Assembly: GCA_021527695.1 (NCBI GenBank)
Contig: JAKFAO010000001.1
Coordinates: 2,356,001-2,420,000, forward strand
Origin: Naematelia aurantialba
Taxonomy: Eukaryota; Basidiomycota; Tremellomycetes; Tremellales; Naemateliaceae
Length of the DNA stretch: 64,000 nucleotides
Direction: 5' to 3'
Under the pieces are notes generated by a model. The model saw only the letters and a program-made list of their open reading frames with translations, ran no database searches and was not told the origin of the DNA. A program made the position numbers and the translations under genes. Each line of letters begins with the position of its first letter. Position 1 is the stretch's first letter. Positions 12,301 through 23,433 of the stretch are shown piece after piece.

Positions 12301-12936
12301 TACTTTGCACACTCGCTTGAGATTCTCCTTCACTCTGTACTAGAAGACGAGGTGGACGCAGGCTCGTTGGAGACATTGCCTCGGGTGGTGGAGTTCCTTG
12401 ATCACTTTCCGGAGAGTCTGGACGTGGTGGTTGGATGTGCACGGAAGACAGAGGTGGAACGATGGGAAGTCCTGTTCGGCGTGGTTGGCGCACCTAGGGA
12501 TCTATTTGAGAAGTGCACGGCGGCTGGGCGACTGAGGACAGCTGCAGGGTGTCTCTTGGTCCTGCACACGCTCGAGGAACTTGATGATGCCAAGGTGTGT
12601 TATGTGACGTTACGACGCTGACGCAATAGGACACGGTCAGACTGCTGCGTCTCGCGATGGAAGCGAAGGAATTCCATGTGAGTGGGCCATTCGTATGCTG
12701 CTGATAGGCAGCTGTGCAAGGAACTACTCCGTTTCCTACACTCGATCGACGAGACGGGCGCCGCTTTGAGACACGCCATCGATGAGGTGGGCATTGTCGT
12801 CCCAGATTCGCCTGAACCTCCCGCCAAATCCACCTCCGCTACCGACCACTCAACCGGACACACCGACCGCTCGGCCGGACAGACCGACAAGCGCCAGGGC
12901 TGGGTCCAGTTCACCCAGGGTGGTGCAGTCGGATAA
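9334..12936 (+). CDS. RIC1: RIC1, subunit of the Ric1-Rgp1 exchange factor for Ypt6/Rab6
   Basis: RIC1 forms, with Rgp1, the guanine nucleotide exchange factor that activates Ypt6/Rab6 at the Golgi for endosome-to-Golgi traffic. I assemble 16 exons and about 1023 residues: 9334-9477, 9531-9638, 9680-10040, 10075-10208, 10244-10488, 10525-10613, 10647-10828, 10863-10976, 11010-11126, 11159-11392, 11425-11689, 11724-11809, 11844-12081, 12113-12594, 12630-12677 and 12712-12936. All phases agree. The N-terminal half is the WD40-like part, with family signatures such as AWTSDGYALAVGYQRGW and FAKSATTGQHSP. The C-terminal RIC1 domain contains LMDKGVIIGVDYE and the helical LDSALLFAANYSTIVYF region. 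Introns are only 32-53 nt. The donors at 9478 and 10614 are GTCAGT rather than GTRAGT. The final exon ends in a Thr/Asp/Gly-rich tail that may be lineage-specific. Confidence 0.93.
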
Positions 12937-13259
12937 ACCGAGAGTCAGCTCGCCGTTCGAGCTGTCGTCAACTAGGTTGTTCACCTCGCCGCCGAGTCCT
13001 CGGACCGTAGACACTATGCCTGAAAATTTGGGTTTGCCAGAGGATACGAATGGGGACGCATAGGGTGTGGCATGTGGGCGTCGACGGTATAGCACCTATG
13101 CATCGTACGGCTGCCACAACTGTGGTTGCTTTTGCCTCTGTTCCACTCTCGCTCATATCTGCCGTCCAGTCTGAGAGCACATTACGTAAGCCACCTCCAC
13201 CGCGAAGTGCCAAAAGTCCAGCTGTTTCTCCCGTTCAGCTTGCGTGTGGATATATCGCA
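12937..13259. other. Intergenic region between RIC1 and translin
   Basis: An open frame here runs in phase into translin from 13050, but it lacks translin-like sequence before 13260. I see no separate gene and treat this as RIC1 3' flank plus the translin promoter and leader. Confidence 0.5.
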
Positions 13260-14675
13260 ATGACAGCTCCAACAGACAGGATCCAGTCGGTCGACGAGGC
13301 GCTGACTAGTGTGATTGGTCTGCTAGAGAGTGAAGCGACGCTGAAGAAGGCGAGTCCTTACTGGTGGGCAGTGAGCTCGCGGTCTTATGAAGTGTGTTCT
13401 CCTAGTCGCTCAGAGAAGCCCTGGAACCGATCGACGATGTACATCGGGCAGCGCTGGCCGAGCTGAACAAGCTGCATTCGTCTTCAGCGGCTTCTCGTGA
13501 GTTTTCTTCCTTCTATTTCGTTACTTGTCCTGATGCTCCTGCTCCCGCCGGTGCCGCTGCTCCCTCTTTCCCAACCTCTTACTTCTTACTCAAACTACTG
13601 CCTCCTGCGCGCCGAGTCCGCCCGTGTGAAGCCATCTAGGCTACCATTTGGCAGTGTGTCGTCTCTGAGGGATAAGAAGAGCTGAGAACGGTGGTGAACA
13701 GACGCGGCGATATGTTCCCGCACGCTTGAGATCGTATCGACCGCCGGGCCGTACTGGCAAACCGTCGCATCGTTGATCCCAGAGGGCGAATACTATCGGT
13801 ACGTCATGTCGCCGTCACGTTTGCTCTCTTTATCGATGTGTCAATGGGTCAAAGGGTCAAAGGGTCAATGGGTCAATGGGTCAATGGGTTAACAGGCCGT
13901 TTCTGAGATGTTGCCGCTGAGTCGGGGAGCTGGCTGATGCGGGAGCAGGTACCAGTTTGCGCTTGGTCCACCGATGCGTAATCTCACGACTGTTGTTGCG
14001 CTCGCGCATTTCTTGCTCGATGATTCCCTCATCACTTGTTCCGATGCAGCCAAGACCATGAGGTGTCAGTTTCTTCCTTCTTCCTCCCTCCCTCCCTCCC
14101 TCCGTCCTCCCTCTTCCTTACTCCTCTCTGCTTTGGCTGCTTCGCCTCGCGCGTCATCTTCAGCTGCGAGTTTAGCCCTTTCGGCCTCTCTCTATCCGCA
14201 TGACCAAATCCAGCAGCAGCTGACGCGACCAGTGTCTGGCACCCTCCAACTCACTGCAGAGGACTACCTCCAAGGCGTCATAGGCATGGTCAATGAGCTT
14301 GTGTGTCTCTTCCCTGCCCGGTCTCGGATCGCAAGGTACGCGGTGCTCATATCCCAGCCACGACTGTCTATCAACTCGGTAACCGCACAAAATTTTGCGC
14401 TGCCGACGAAAATCGCAAGCTTCGTCAATGACATCTTTGCGAGCTACTCCCTTGTGAGCCTTGGAATCTCGTTCTTCTCCTTCTCCTCCTCCTCCTCCTC
14501 GTCGCCCACCACATCCATGAGAGAACCTCCTGAACGACGGGCTGATCGGTAGCTCAATCTGAGGAACGATGCGCTGAGACGGAAATTTGATTCGCTCAAA
14601 TACGATCTCAAGCGATGCGAGGACGTAGTGTACGACCTCACGCTGCGGGGTCTGACGGGGCGACCCGCTTCTTAG
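13260..14675 (+). CDS. TSN: Translin
   Basis: Translin is a helical DNA/RNA-binding protein that works with TRAX as the C3PO endoribonuclease. Exons are 13260-13349, 13406-13496, 13702-13798, 13949-14064, 14233-14300, 14358-14453 and 14553-14675, giving 226 residues against about 228 in animals. Family features are clear: PEGEYYRYQF, the TAEDYLQGV helix, LSINSVTAQNF, and the C-terminal signature KYDLKRCEDVVYDL. The first intron uses a GC donor (AAG|GCGAGT). Using the GT donor at 13371 instead would insert seven residues into a conserved helix, so I prefer GC. The fourth intron is the least certain; I chose GTCAGT at 14065 and the acceptor at 14232 because phase and protein length agree. The translin fold and C-terminus are not in doubt. 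Confidence 0.92.
13840..13891. repeat. GGGTCAAT-type tandem repeat in a translin intron
   Basis: About six copies of an 8-bp unit (GGGTCAAW) lie inside the 150-nt third intron. The third and fourth translin introns (150 and 168 nt) are the longest in this gene. Confidence 0.9.
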
Positions 14676-14938
14676 GCCAGCTTAGTCGGTGGGTCAGAGT
14701 GAAGGCGGGAGTGACAAGCGACGCATTTCGCAAGGCATTTGTACATATTTACATATAGCAACGTCACATTGCATGGATGCGCAGAATATCATATACAGTA
14801 CACATCACAGCCTCGCGCGAGCGTCGTCGTGCCTGCTGCCATTTCCTTTTTACACTCCCACAGGCGTCTTCCTCGTGTGTGATGGGGGCCCCTTCCTCGC
14901 TCGTTGGAGCTCCCGCCTCGTGGCGGGCTGTTTTCACT

Positions 14939-16094
14939 TTACAGCTCCTTGAGCCCGTCCTCCTCGGCTCCCGCGAGCCCTGCATCGCCGAGCAGTCCCC
15001 CCAGCCAGCGCATGACCTCGCCCTCCTCCACGCCGCCGTCCGCGTCGACAAAATCGCCCACGGACCTGCCAGTGACGATGCGTGACTTGTGGATAAGCGA
15101 CTTGCCGTTGTTGCTCGTGATGGACAGGACGAGGTGCAGGAGATAGGTGGGCCCCGAGGCGGAGGCCGGTGCAGTGGCGGTGTGTGTTGCATTTCCGTTC
15201 GTGGATGGGGTGGTGGTGGCTGTTGCGTGGATGTGCGAAAACGACGAGGAAGGGGAGAGGGTGGTGGGCGATGATAACGCCGAGGTGGGGGAGGATGGGC
15301 GTGTGTGCGGAGAGAAGGTGAGCTGGGGGGCTGGGGGCGGGAGCAGCGACGTAGACGAGATGACTTGGATATGGTCCGTCTCGATCTGCCCCGTCAGCCG
15401 TGACCTCACCCTCGCCCTGGCATATGACATCTCTCATCTGCAATCACATGAAGTACATAAAGTACTGTCTTCAGGGAATGGTGATTTGGGGACGTTATAT
15501 GCAGGTTGATAGTGAGGATCGAGGAAGGTACGACTCACCCGCTTGACCATCCGCCGGCGCTTGCCTCTAAACACCTCGCCGCACTCGACCCACCGCTTCC
15601 AGGCCCACAACACGCCCTGCAGCGTAAAGTACCCGATCACAGCCACCCAGAGGACGGGCTTCGAGTCGTCGAACGACACGCGCAGCGAGTACAGGACCGA
15701 GCCGAGCGCGACGACGACGGACGAGTAGCCGAGCGCGAGGTGGACCGTTGGGTACAGGTTCGACTGGGTGAATGACTGGTCCAACAGGTGCTGTGGAGAT
15801 CAGCACTTGCTCGTCACCCGTCTCCACCGTCTTCATCCCTGGGAACGCCATGGCTGAAGAATACAGGTCAGAAGGGGAAGAGGAAGTCGGAAGAGGGAAA
15901 AGACCGCAGGCAGCGAAGCGCTGACGCACTTTTGTCACGGCGTCGTCGAGAGCAGTCTTGATTTCCGCCAAATTGGCATGGTTGACCTTGACCACCGGCA
16001 GGGGATCACTGGCGAGCGAGGAAGAAGCCTCTGCAGGACGGGAGGTATCGATCGGCGACTTGTGCGGCTGCTGGAAGCCCTTACGAGGCGCCAT
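14939..16094 (-). CDS. SPC2: Signal peptidase complex subunit 2
   Basis: SPC2 (SPCS2/SPC25) is a non-catalytic subunit of the ER signal peptidase complex; it contacts the translocon and aids substrate selection. Three exons read on the minus strand: 16094-15930, 15790-15539 and 15385-14939, all phase 0, giving 287 residues. The N-terminus carries the conserved VKVNHANLAEIKTALDD segment. Two hydrophobic membrane helices follow in exon 2 (LALGYSSVVVALGSVLYSL and a second around WVAVIGYFTLQGVLW), then the cytosolic domain. A Ser/Thr/Ala-rich insertion of about 55 residues in exon 3 looks unstructured and is not typical of the family. The gene is divergent from the NDUFAF2-like gene, with 312 bp between start codons. 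Confidence 0.88.
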
Positions 16095-16406
16095 TGCACA
16101 CTCCAGTGGCCAGAATGGCTCCGGCGGCTCCCAGATACTGGACTGCTCGTCCCTTTCGAGACGACTGGCGTTGACAGCGAGCGAGCAGGACAGGGGGATT
16201 GTACAACAAACCGTTGCAGGAAGCACCAAAAGACGTGTCCGAGCTGAAAAGGACATCATGACGTGGCTTTCTGACGTCCTCGACGTCCCGCCCTCCACCC
16301 GGCCTGGCCACCCAAAAGTCGGGCAAATCGTCACCTAGCAGTGCGACGAGGACTCCTCTGCCCGCTCTGTGACGGCTGCTCGCTAGGCTTTGGAAGATCG
16401 GGCACA
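16095..16406. promoter_or_regulatory. Shared divergent promoter of SPC2 and the NDUFAF2-like gene
   Basis: The 312 bp between the two ATGs contains TGACGTGG at 16259-16266, TGACGTC at 16272-16278 and a further GACGTC at 16282-16287. TGACGTGG equals the animal unfolded-protein-response element core and the other sites are CRE/ATF-like. A role in regulating the ER gene SPC2 is inference. Confidence 0.5.
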
Positions 16407-17948
16407 ATGAGCTGGTTCGCGGACAAGATGGCGCGGATGATGCCGCTTTTCGTGCGGGGCAAGGCGAGTCACTTTGCATGGTATAGCTCGTGCGCTGACC
16501 AGAACAGCGATACATGGGCCGCGATCTGGAGGGTGCGTGAATATGACATGGCGTTGTCTCTTTCCAGGTGGTTGTACAGACGGCTGATGTAGCACAGGAA
16601 ACAAGTTTTACGAACTCCCATCAAAGACGAGTGCGTTGCAGCCTTCTCCTCACCCTCTGGCTGTACCTTCCACCACAGATACCCGAGGTTTCCCTGTCTC
16701 TCTCTTTTCGGCTTTCTTTCTTTCAATGTTTCTCTCTTTCAATGTTACGACCTTGTTGACCCACTAGGCCCCCGACCAAAGCGCGTCGTCGAGTATCGCA
16801 GGATGACTGAGATGGCGGAATACACGTCGGGGAAACACCGATTACCAGGTCCGTCCTCGTGCTACTTGGGGCTCTCACGGCGTGCCGCTGACCCTGTCCA
16901 GTCCAGTGGTCGACATGTAAGTTGTCTGCTGGCTCAGTCCAACATGCCTCAACAAGGTCTCCCAGACTACGTCTCTGCGCTCTCTTCTGAAATCCCTCTG
17001 GTTACACTTCCGCCTCTCTCTTCTGGAATCCCCCCAGTTCGCCTCGATCCCTTCCTCTCCTTCCTCGCATTCCTCGCATTTTTCGCATCTCTCGCCTTTC
17101 ACACACCTTTTGCGCATTTCTCGCATCTCACGTACCTTTCGCGCAGGCTGACTCGGCACTTAGGGCTCTCCCACACCCGTGCTGATCCGCCGACGCTCGC
17201 CGAGCTAGAATCCGACGCTTCGCGACGACAGAACCTCCAGCCCCTCATCGCCGCTATAGAGGCGCGTGAGCGCGCCGAACGTATTCGGCAGGGATACCTC
17301 GTCGAGCCTGATCCATCTACGGCGTCTCGGCCACGCCTGCCGCCGAGCAGAGAGACGATACACCGTTACTTGCCTGCCGGGCCAAGCTTCGCTCCATCGA
17401 CGCCGCCCTCCCCACGAGCCTCGGTCCCGCCTCCTCCCCTCGCCTCCGTTGTTTCTCCCTCTACTACCCCTTCCTCTCCTCCATCTTCCCAGGCGACACC
17501 AGAGGCAGAGGCAGCGACAGCACCTCCGTCGTCCCATGCCAGGTCAGAGGTACCTACATTACCACCGTCTCGGGCGAGGCAAGACGACCACGCAGTGGCA
17601 TCTGGATCGAGGGAGGACGCACTGTCCCAGTCCTCGTCAGCATCTTGGTCGTTGTCGTCGTCGTCACCAGCGTTGTCGAGGCTCGGCCCCGTGAGGGAAG
17701 AACAACCCTCCTACCCCGTCCCCACACCATCCCATCCCGATCTCGCCCCGCCCGGCAAACCCGTTGACCCGCGCCTCCATTCCTCACGCGAAGATCTCAG
17801 GAAATTAGCAGAGGAAGACACCAAGCGGCGCATGGCTGAGAGCGGAGTCGCCCAGGAGGCCAGTGGAACAGGACCGACAGCGTCATCCCCAATCCCGCCT
17901 TCGCCGCCTAGCGGTGGACTGCAGCCCCGGCGTCGGGGCCCGCGGTGA
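16407..17948 (+). CDS. NDUFAF2: NDUFAF2/mimitin-like complex I assembly factor with long disordered tail
   Basis: The N-terminal about 130 residues match the NDUFA12/NDUFAF2 (B17.2-like) family, which helps assemble mitochondrial complex I. Visible signatures are [38 protein letters not shown] and [10 protein letters not shown]. Six exons: 16407-16463, 16508-16532, 16598-16630, 16768-16848, 16902-16916 and 17164-17948. The first intron has a GC donor (AAG|GCGAGT), the fourth a GTCCGT donor, and exon 5 is only 15 nt. After the family domain a Pro/Ser/Ala-rich tail of about 200 residues follows, ending in a charged helix ([16 protein letters not shown]) and a basic C-terminus. NDUFAF2 sequences I know end soon after the PPT motif, so the tail is unusual. 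No classical presequence is evident; the start was chosen because MSWFADKM aligns with the family start. Confidence 0.82.
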
Positions 17949-18100
17949 TGCATTCATTTTTAATATTCAGTGAGAGGTTCCGATGGGCTACATTTCGCAA
18001 ATGACATCGACGCTGGGTGCGGACGGAGCCGTTCCTCATTCTCACAACCCAAATAGCATACATTGGGACCCACGCTGCGGCTGAGCACCGGCGTAGCCCT

Positions 18101-21100
18101 CTAGATACCCGTGCTTGCAAACACCTTTTCGACCCGCTTCTCGCCCCCAGCATCTCCATCCACCACCCGGTACCCATTCGCAACAAACAGCCGTCCCTTG
18201 AGGAAGGGCGCGACGTCGTAGATCTCCAAATCCTTTGCACGCGCCTCGAGCTGCTTGAGCCCGACCTGCACGCGCTCGGGATTGCTACCCCGCTGGTGTC
18301 GGTACAGCTGTACTTTCTCCTTGACCAGCTGGCCCAGTAAGAACGACAATAACTCTTCGTGATCTGTCGCTTGGTGCACGTACTTCCGGAAGCCCTACGC
18401 TTGTCAGCTACGAGTTGCTCCAAGCACATAACGGGATAACGACTCACTCTCTCCAAAGTCTTCTTGACAGATACCTTTTGTGCGCTGACGAAGCTGCCCA
18501 CCATGACACCGATGGCGAGGTCAATGTCGTCTCCGCGCACGTACTCGCGCAAGTGCATCTTCGCACTCGCCTCGGCCATACGAATCATCGACTCGAGGTG
18601 TCGCACTGTGATTGGGAACGAGCCCGTTGCGAGAGACTCGCGGCGGAGATCGGCATATAATCTTGCAAGCTTGTCTTGGTCCAGCTGGTGCAGCTTTGGC
18701 CTGATGTGCTCCTTGGCGTACATGATGTATTTTCGCAGTAGATCCTGAGGAATGATCTACGATTGTCAGCCCATTCGGCTCGGCCGTGGGCCACCAAACT
18801 CACATCTGCGTCAATCGACGTGTTGACGTTCACCTCGTCCTCTTCTCGGTCAAACTGCGGATGACTTCGCAGATGACTGCCCACGACGAATTGCGCAAGC
18901 ATTTCATCCTTGACCGGATCGACCGCATCTTTCACGACGCAAAGCACGTCGAAACGCGACAAGATCGGCTCGGTAAGCTCGACATTTTGCTGAAACGGAA
19001 TTGTTGGGTTGTACCGCCCTCTGATCGGATTGGCAGCAGCAATGATAGCACAGCGCGCTTGCAGGGAAGTGACAATGCCGGCTTTGGATATTGAGATGGA
19101 TTGCTGCTCCATTGCCTCGTGAATCGAAGTTCGATCGGCGTCGTTCATCTTGTCGAACTCGTCAATCAGGCAGTGACCCTTGTCCGCAAGGACCAGTGCA
19201 CCGCCCTCGAGCGTCCACTCGCGAGTGATCGCGTCCTTGCGCACAGATGCGGTCAAACCGACAGCTGAAGCACCCTGACCCGTTGTGAAGACCGCCCGTG
19301 AGGCCGTCTTTTCAACGTATTTGAGGAACTGAGATTTGGCTGTACCGGGATCACCGAGGAGGAGAACATTGATGTCGCCCCTGATACGGTGCTTCCGGTT
19401 GATGTCTTTTGGTACACCGCCAAACAGGGACAAAGCTAGAGCGGTCTTGATGTCCTCGTGACCGTAGATAGAAGGGGCGATCGACTTGATGATGCGTTTG
19501 GCAATACGCTCGTCGCGTGCCATTGAGCGAATCATCTTTTCGTCTTCTTCAGTCAGTCGCACTGCAGCAAACAGGTCCTCTTTCTTGTTGATGTGGTTGG
19601 CTTCAAGGACGGTTGAAAATACTGGGAATCCGTTCTTCGTGTTGAGCGAGGCGTCAAAGTTGTTTCGGTAGATCCCCGTCACTTCCTGTGACCGATTAGC
19701 GAGACCATGTATGACTCTAAGTACTCACAACCTCCTCGCCTGGTTTCGCACAATCAATCAGATCCCACAACAGAACCACCTCGCGATGCCTCGGCAGCCG
19801 ACCAGCGGGCACCGATCCGGGGCTCTCTTGAAGCGTCATCTTTTGGTAGTTTCGGTAGACCGTTTGCTCAGAGTTGACCGTGAATGGACCTCGACTCTCA
19901 CATCCCGAGCAGAAGGAGATCTTCAGTTCCTTGTTCGTATCCTGGAAGAACGGCCCCAGTGTCATGCCACATTTGCCGCAATCGAATTTGACATATTTGA
20001 GCTGCGGAAAGACACCGGACCGACGGGTCACTACGCCAGTGACGCGAACAAGACAGTTGAGGTTGGACTGACGCAGATCGCGGAGCGACAGCGAGGTTGG
20101 CAGCTCGGTGATTCGCACGTGGATCTCGGAATGAATGCGGTCATATGAAGGGTAGTACAGTAGGATGGCGCCTAGAGCGACCTCGTCAAAGAGGGCCAGC
20201 ATCGGCTGAGGCGAGTTGGCCAAAAAGTAGGCGAGAATCGGCCGAGAGTTGGCAAGGTGGATATATGAGACCTCCAGGGACTCCGAGTTGACTAGACAAA
20301 TCAGTTCCAGCTGCATGGATGGACATACCCTCTCCGAGGTGCTTGATACGTTGCCCATAGACAGACTGCCCATTCTCATCGACATAGGTCATCAAGAAGC
20401 TCCGAAAGTGTTTCTGAATGGCACGCCGAACTGCTTCGATTGCCACCCAGTCAGCGATAGTCGGCGCCTTGACGTCGCCGAGGTGCTCGAGGGACATTTC
20501 CTGCGAGTGCTTAGCACATCGCGCGCTACAGGGCCATAGGCGGGCTCACCTCTTCCTCATCCACATCGTCCTCGTCCGGGCGCTCATCGTACTGTCTTCT
20601 TCTGCGGCGAATGTTGATCCCAGACAGTGGGTCACCAGCATAGCCAATCGCTTCGTCATCATCGCTTTGCAAGAACGCCGGCATGTGATCTCTGCGACCG
20701 GCTCGCCGGCCGGGCAGACCACGGTCACGCAACTCCATCGCCCGTTCAGCTGCTAGTCGCTCGGCGCGAGACAGTCCCCGAACGGACCCCTCGTCGTCGT
20801 TCAAGCCCTCGGGATCATACTGGTCGAGTGCTGGGTTACTCTCGTAGTCTCTACCAGACATCAGCGCGGCTATTGCACAATAGCGTCGCTACGTACTCCA
20901 TCAGTCTATCCTCATTGAACAGATCCTCGCCGTCTTCCTCGTCCTCGTCGTCCCCGTTGTCCCGGGCTCGACCCCTTGCCCGCATCTCCAGCTCCTCATC
21001 GTCGCCCACATCCTCCTCGTCTCCAAAATCTGAGAAAGGAGCAGGAGGCGACGATGGAGGGAGCGATGATGGGGGAGGCGAGGACCGGGAGTTGGAAGGA

Positions 21101-21245
21101 CCAGCCTGGAGTGGAGACGAGGCATCGCCTTCGCCAGAGTTTGAACGAGGTCGCTTGGGGCGATTCTGCGAGGATGGGGGGATTGGTGTAGACTACGAGT
21201 GGTGAGCTTGCACAACAGGGCAGAGAGTTCCCGATAGCTCACCAT
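18101..21245 (-). CDS. MCM2: MCM2, subunit of the replicative MCM2-7 helicase
   Basis: MCM2 is a AAA+ subunit of the MCM2-7 helicase that licenses and unwinds replication origins. Eight exons on the minus strand: 21245-21243, 21192-20897, 20850-20550, 20500-20329, 20291-19729, 19685-18804, 18756-18448 and 18394-18101, giving 939 residues. The disordered acidic N-terminus is typical of MCM2. A zinc finger CGKC...CSGC lies near residue 362, Walker A GDPGTAKS near 556, Walker B LIDEFDKM near 620 and the arginine finger SRFD near 689; a winged-helix C-terminus follows. The first coding exon consists only of the ATG, directly followed by a GTGAGC donor. The gene is divergent from TRM82, and two MCB boxes lie upstream, as expected for an S-phase gene. 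Confidence 0.97.
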
Positions 21246-21316
21246 GGGTGCTGTATGGCAGCTGAGAGACGTGAGCGCTGTAAAGATGAAGAGATCAAAA
21301 GTGGAAAGATGAGGAA

Positions 21317-21341
21317 ACGCGTCCCGTCCATCGAGACGCGT
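21317..21341. promoter_or_regulatory. Two ACGCGT (MCB) boxes in the MCM2-TRM82 divergent promoter
   Basis: ACGCGT occurs at 21317-21322 and again at 21336-21341, 72-96 bp upstream of the MCM2 start. ACGCGT is the MluI cell-cycle box bound by MBF, which drives G1/S genes including MCM genes in yeasts. Binding here is inferred from spacing and context. Confidence 0.72.
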
Positions 21342-21488
21342 CGGAATCAGGCACTGGAATATCTCTGTGTGAGTTTCCCACTTTCCTCCCAAAAGATTGC
21401 TTCGGGGCTCCCATTCCTCAAATTCCTGCAGTCTTTGAAGCGTTAAGTCTGTAGTAGCTGTTCTGAGCCAGCGAGGGCAGTGGTAGCT

Positions 21489-23243
21489 ATGACTAGCATC
21501 CCATACCCCGTCATTGCTCTTGCAGCATCCACGTCGCACCTAGTAGCAGCTGCAGGACCGTCCGTCACAGTCGTCGATCCCTCTTCCATCTCGATCACGA
21601 GCTCAGATCCGTCGTCGTCAACTTCGGTCGTTCGCTTGGTAGCCATTTCGCCGGACAGCACCCACATCGCCTCGCTTTCCGATGACAAAACGCTCACAGT
21701 CTATGACCTCTCCGTATCTCCTCTGTCAATCACCATTCGCAATACTCGTGTCGCCCTGAAGAAAGGCTCGCACCTGTCCTTCTCTCCCGAAAACGACATC
21801 CTCCTCTCTGACAAGGTCGGCGACATCCATCGGTTCCCGCTCGACCCAGCGCCCTTTGAGGGGGAGCGTCCAGCGCCTTTTCTGCTTAACGCTGATCCGT
21901 CGCGGAACCCAGATGCCGAGCTCCTCGCCGGCCATGTGTCCATCCTCACTGCCCACCTTACCACGCACGACGGGAAGTATCTGATCACCGCGGACCGGGA
22001 CGAGCATATCCGGGTCAGCCGATACCCAAAGAGCTACATCATCGAGCGATACCTCTTTGGGACCGAGGGGTTCGTGTCGGCTCTGCACATCCCATCGTCC
22101 CGTCCTGAATGGCTGTTGTCGGCCGGCGGAGAGAACGGGATCCGTATATGGAAGTGGTCGACCGGTGAACAGATCGGCAAGGTGGACATCTGGCCGGCAG
22201 TCTTGCCACATCGGAGGGTGCGCTGTGCCATGCGGAAACTGCGGAGAGGGGGAAAGCGGCCAAAGCTGGACCCAGCTGCCAGTGTAGAGGGAGAACAGGA
22301 CTTTTACACCGCACCGGAGGGTTACCTGTTACCTACAGGGCAAGGCGTGTGCGTGAAGAAGATTGAGAGTGTCACGGTTGGGGAAGACACAGTGGTCCTG
22401 TTCTCATCCGAGGGGTAAGCACAGTCCAACTCGTAAACCTTCCTGAAATGACCAAACGACAGCTGTGCTGCATTGCACTCGTTCATCCTGCCTTCGGATC
22501 CAGCGTCTTTGCCATCTGTGCACACTCTTCCCCTCTCTTATCCACTGATCGACTTCGTCCTCATCCCAGGGGATGGTACCCGGCTCTTGCTATCGCTCGA
22601 CACTGCTTGGGGAGTGTTGAAGCAGAACCCTGGACCGGATAGCGGTACAACTACCTCGAAGGCCAAAGACGGCTTGAGCGAAGATGAAGTCGGCGGCCTC
22701 AAGCAGAATCTTACCCTCGTTCAGGTCGGAGCAGGCGGTCAAGTCAGCTATCAACATCCGTCCGCCGGGCACATTCGCTGATGCAGTTCACAGCTGATGG
22801 ACATCACCTCAACCTCGACAGGTACTTTGGAACCTCTCTACAAAGCCCTCACACAGACACACTTGATCACATCAGTCTCGACGATCGCCGATATCAATCT
22901 CTACGGCAATCTGTCTCTCCTGCCTCGCTGGCCAGGATTCGAAGAAGACGATGATCTGGCTGGTGCAAACGAGCATACTGCCAGCGCAGGTGCAGGAGCA
23001 GGAGCAGGAGCGGGATCAGAGGCAACAGGAGAGACACCTGTTTCGAGCGTGATAGGCGGCGGGAAAGAGTGGACATTGGAAGAGCTGGACAAGATGAATG
23101 TGAAGCAGCTGGGACGGCTCAAGAGCCAGGGGGTGGCGGTTGAGAGTCTGATCGCCAGGAAACGAAAAGAGGGCAAGGGGAAGAAGTCGGAGAATGGGAC
23201 TGTAGGAGGCACTGCTGCATCAGATGGTGTCGAACCTACATAA
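21489..23243 (+). CDS. TRM82: TRM82, WD-repeat subunit of tRNA m7G46 methyltransferase
   Basis: TRM82 (WDR4) is the non-catalytic partner of TRM8 (METTL1) in the complex that methylates G46 of tRNA. Exons are 21489-22414, 22463-22742 and 22794-23243, giving about 551 residues. The diagnostic block ITADRDEHIRVSRYPKSY followed by IERYLFGTEGFVSALHIP is clear, with WD-type strands before and after. The C-terminus has an Ala/Gly repeat and a basic tail (ARKRKEGKGKK). The second intron is the weakest junction: I used GTCAGC at 22743 and the acceptor at 22793. A GTCAAG donor a few bases earlier with the acceptor at 22818 would also keep the frame and drop about nine residues. Confidence 0.87.
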
Positions 23244-23335
23244 GCTGCTGGCAATCGTCGTCGCCGTCATGCACGCCGCCATATGCATTTCATGTTCTGT
23301 TGTAACCACTTTTCGCCGCTCTCGAGGTGAAACGC

Positions 23336-23378
23336 CACGTGCTTTGGAGGCACGTGACTGAATTGGGACTTTGAGTCA
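23336..23378. promoter_or_regulatory. Two CACGTG boxes and a TGAGTCA site upstream of eIF2B delta
   Basis: CACGTG lies at 23336-23341 and 23351-23356, and TGAGTCA at 23372-23378. The last is 56 bp before the eIF2B delta ATG. TGAGTCA (TGACTCA on the other strand) is the Gcn4/AP-1 core and CACGTG is a bHLH site. All are within the 190-bp TRM82-eIF2B delta interval. Function is inferred. Confidence 0.5.
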
Positions 23379-23433
23379 CGAACTGTTCTAAATCTGTGTC
23401 GTTACTGAACCAACTTAGACTTCGTCGACCAGC

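Noticed and set aside
14934..15443. Second minus-strand frame overlapping the SPC2 last exon
   Set aside because: It is a frame-shifted shadow; only the frame ending at 14939 continues the SPC2 domain in phase with exon 2.
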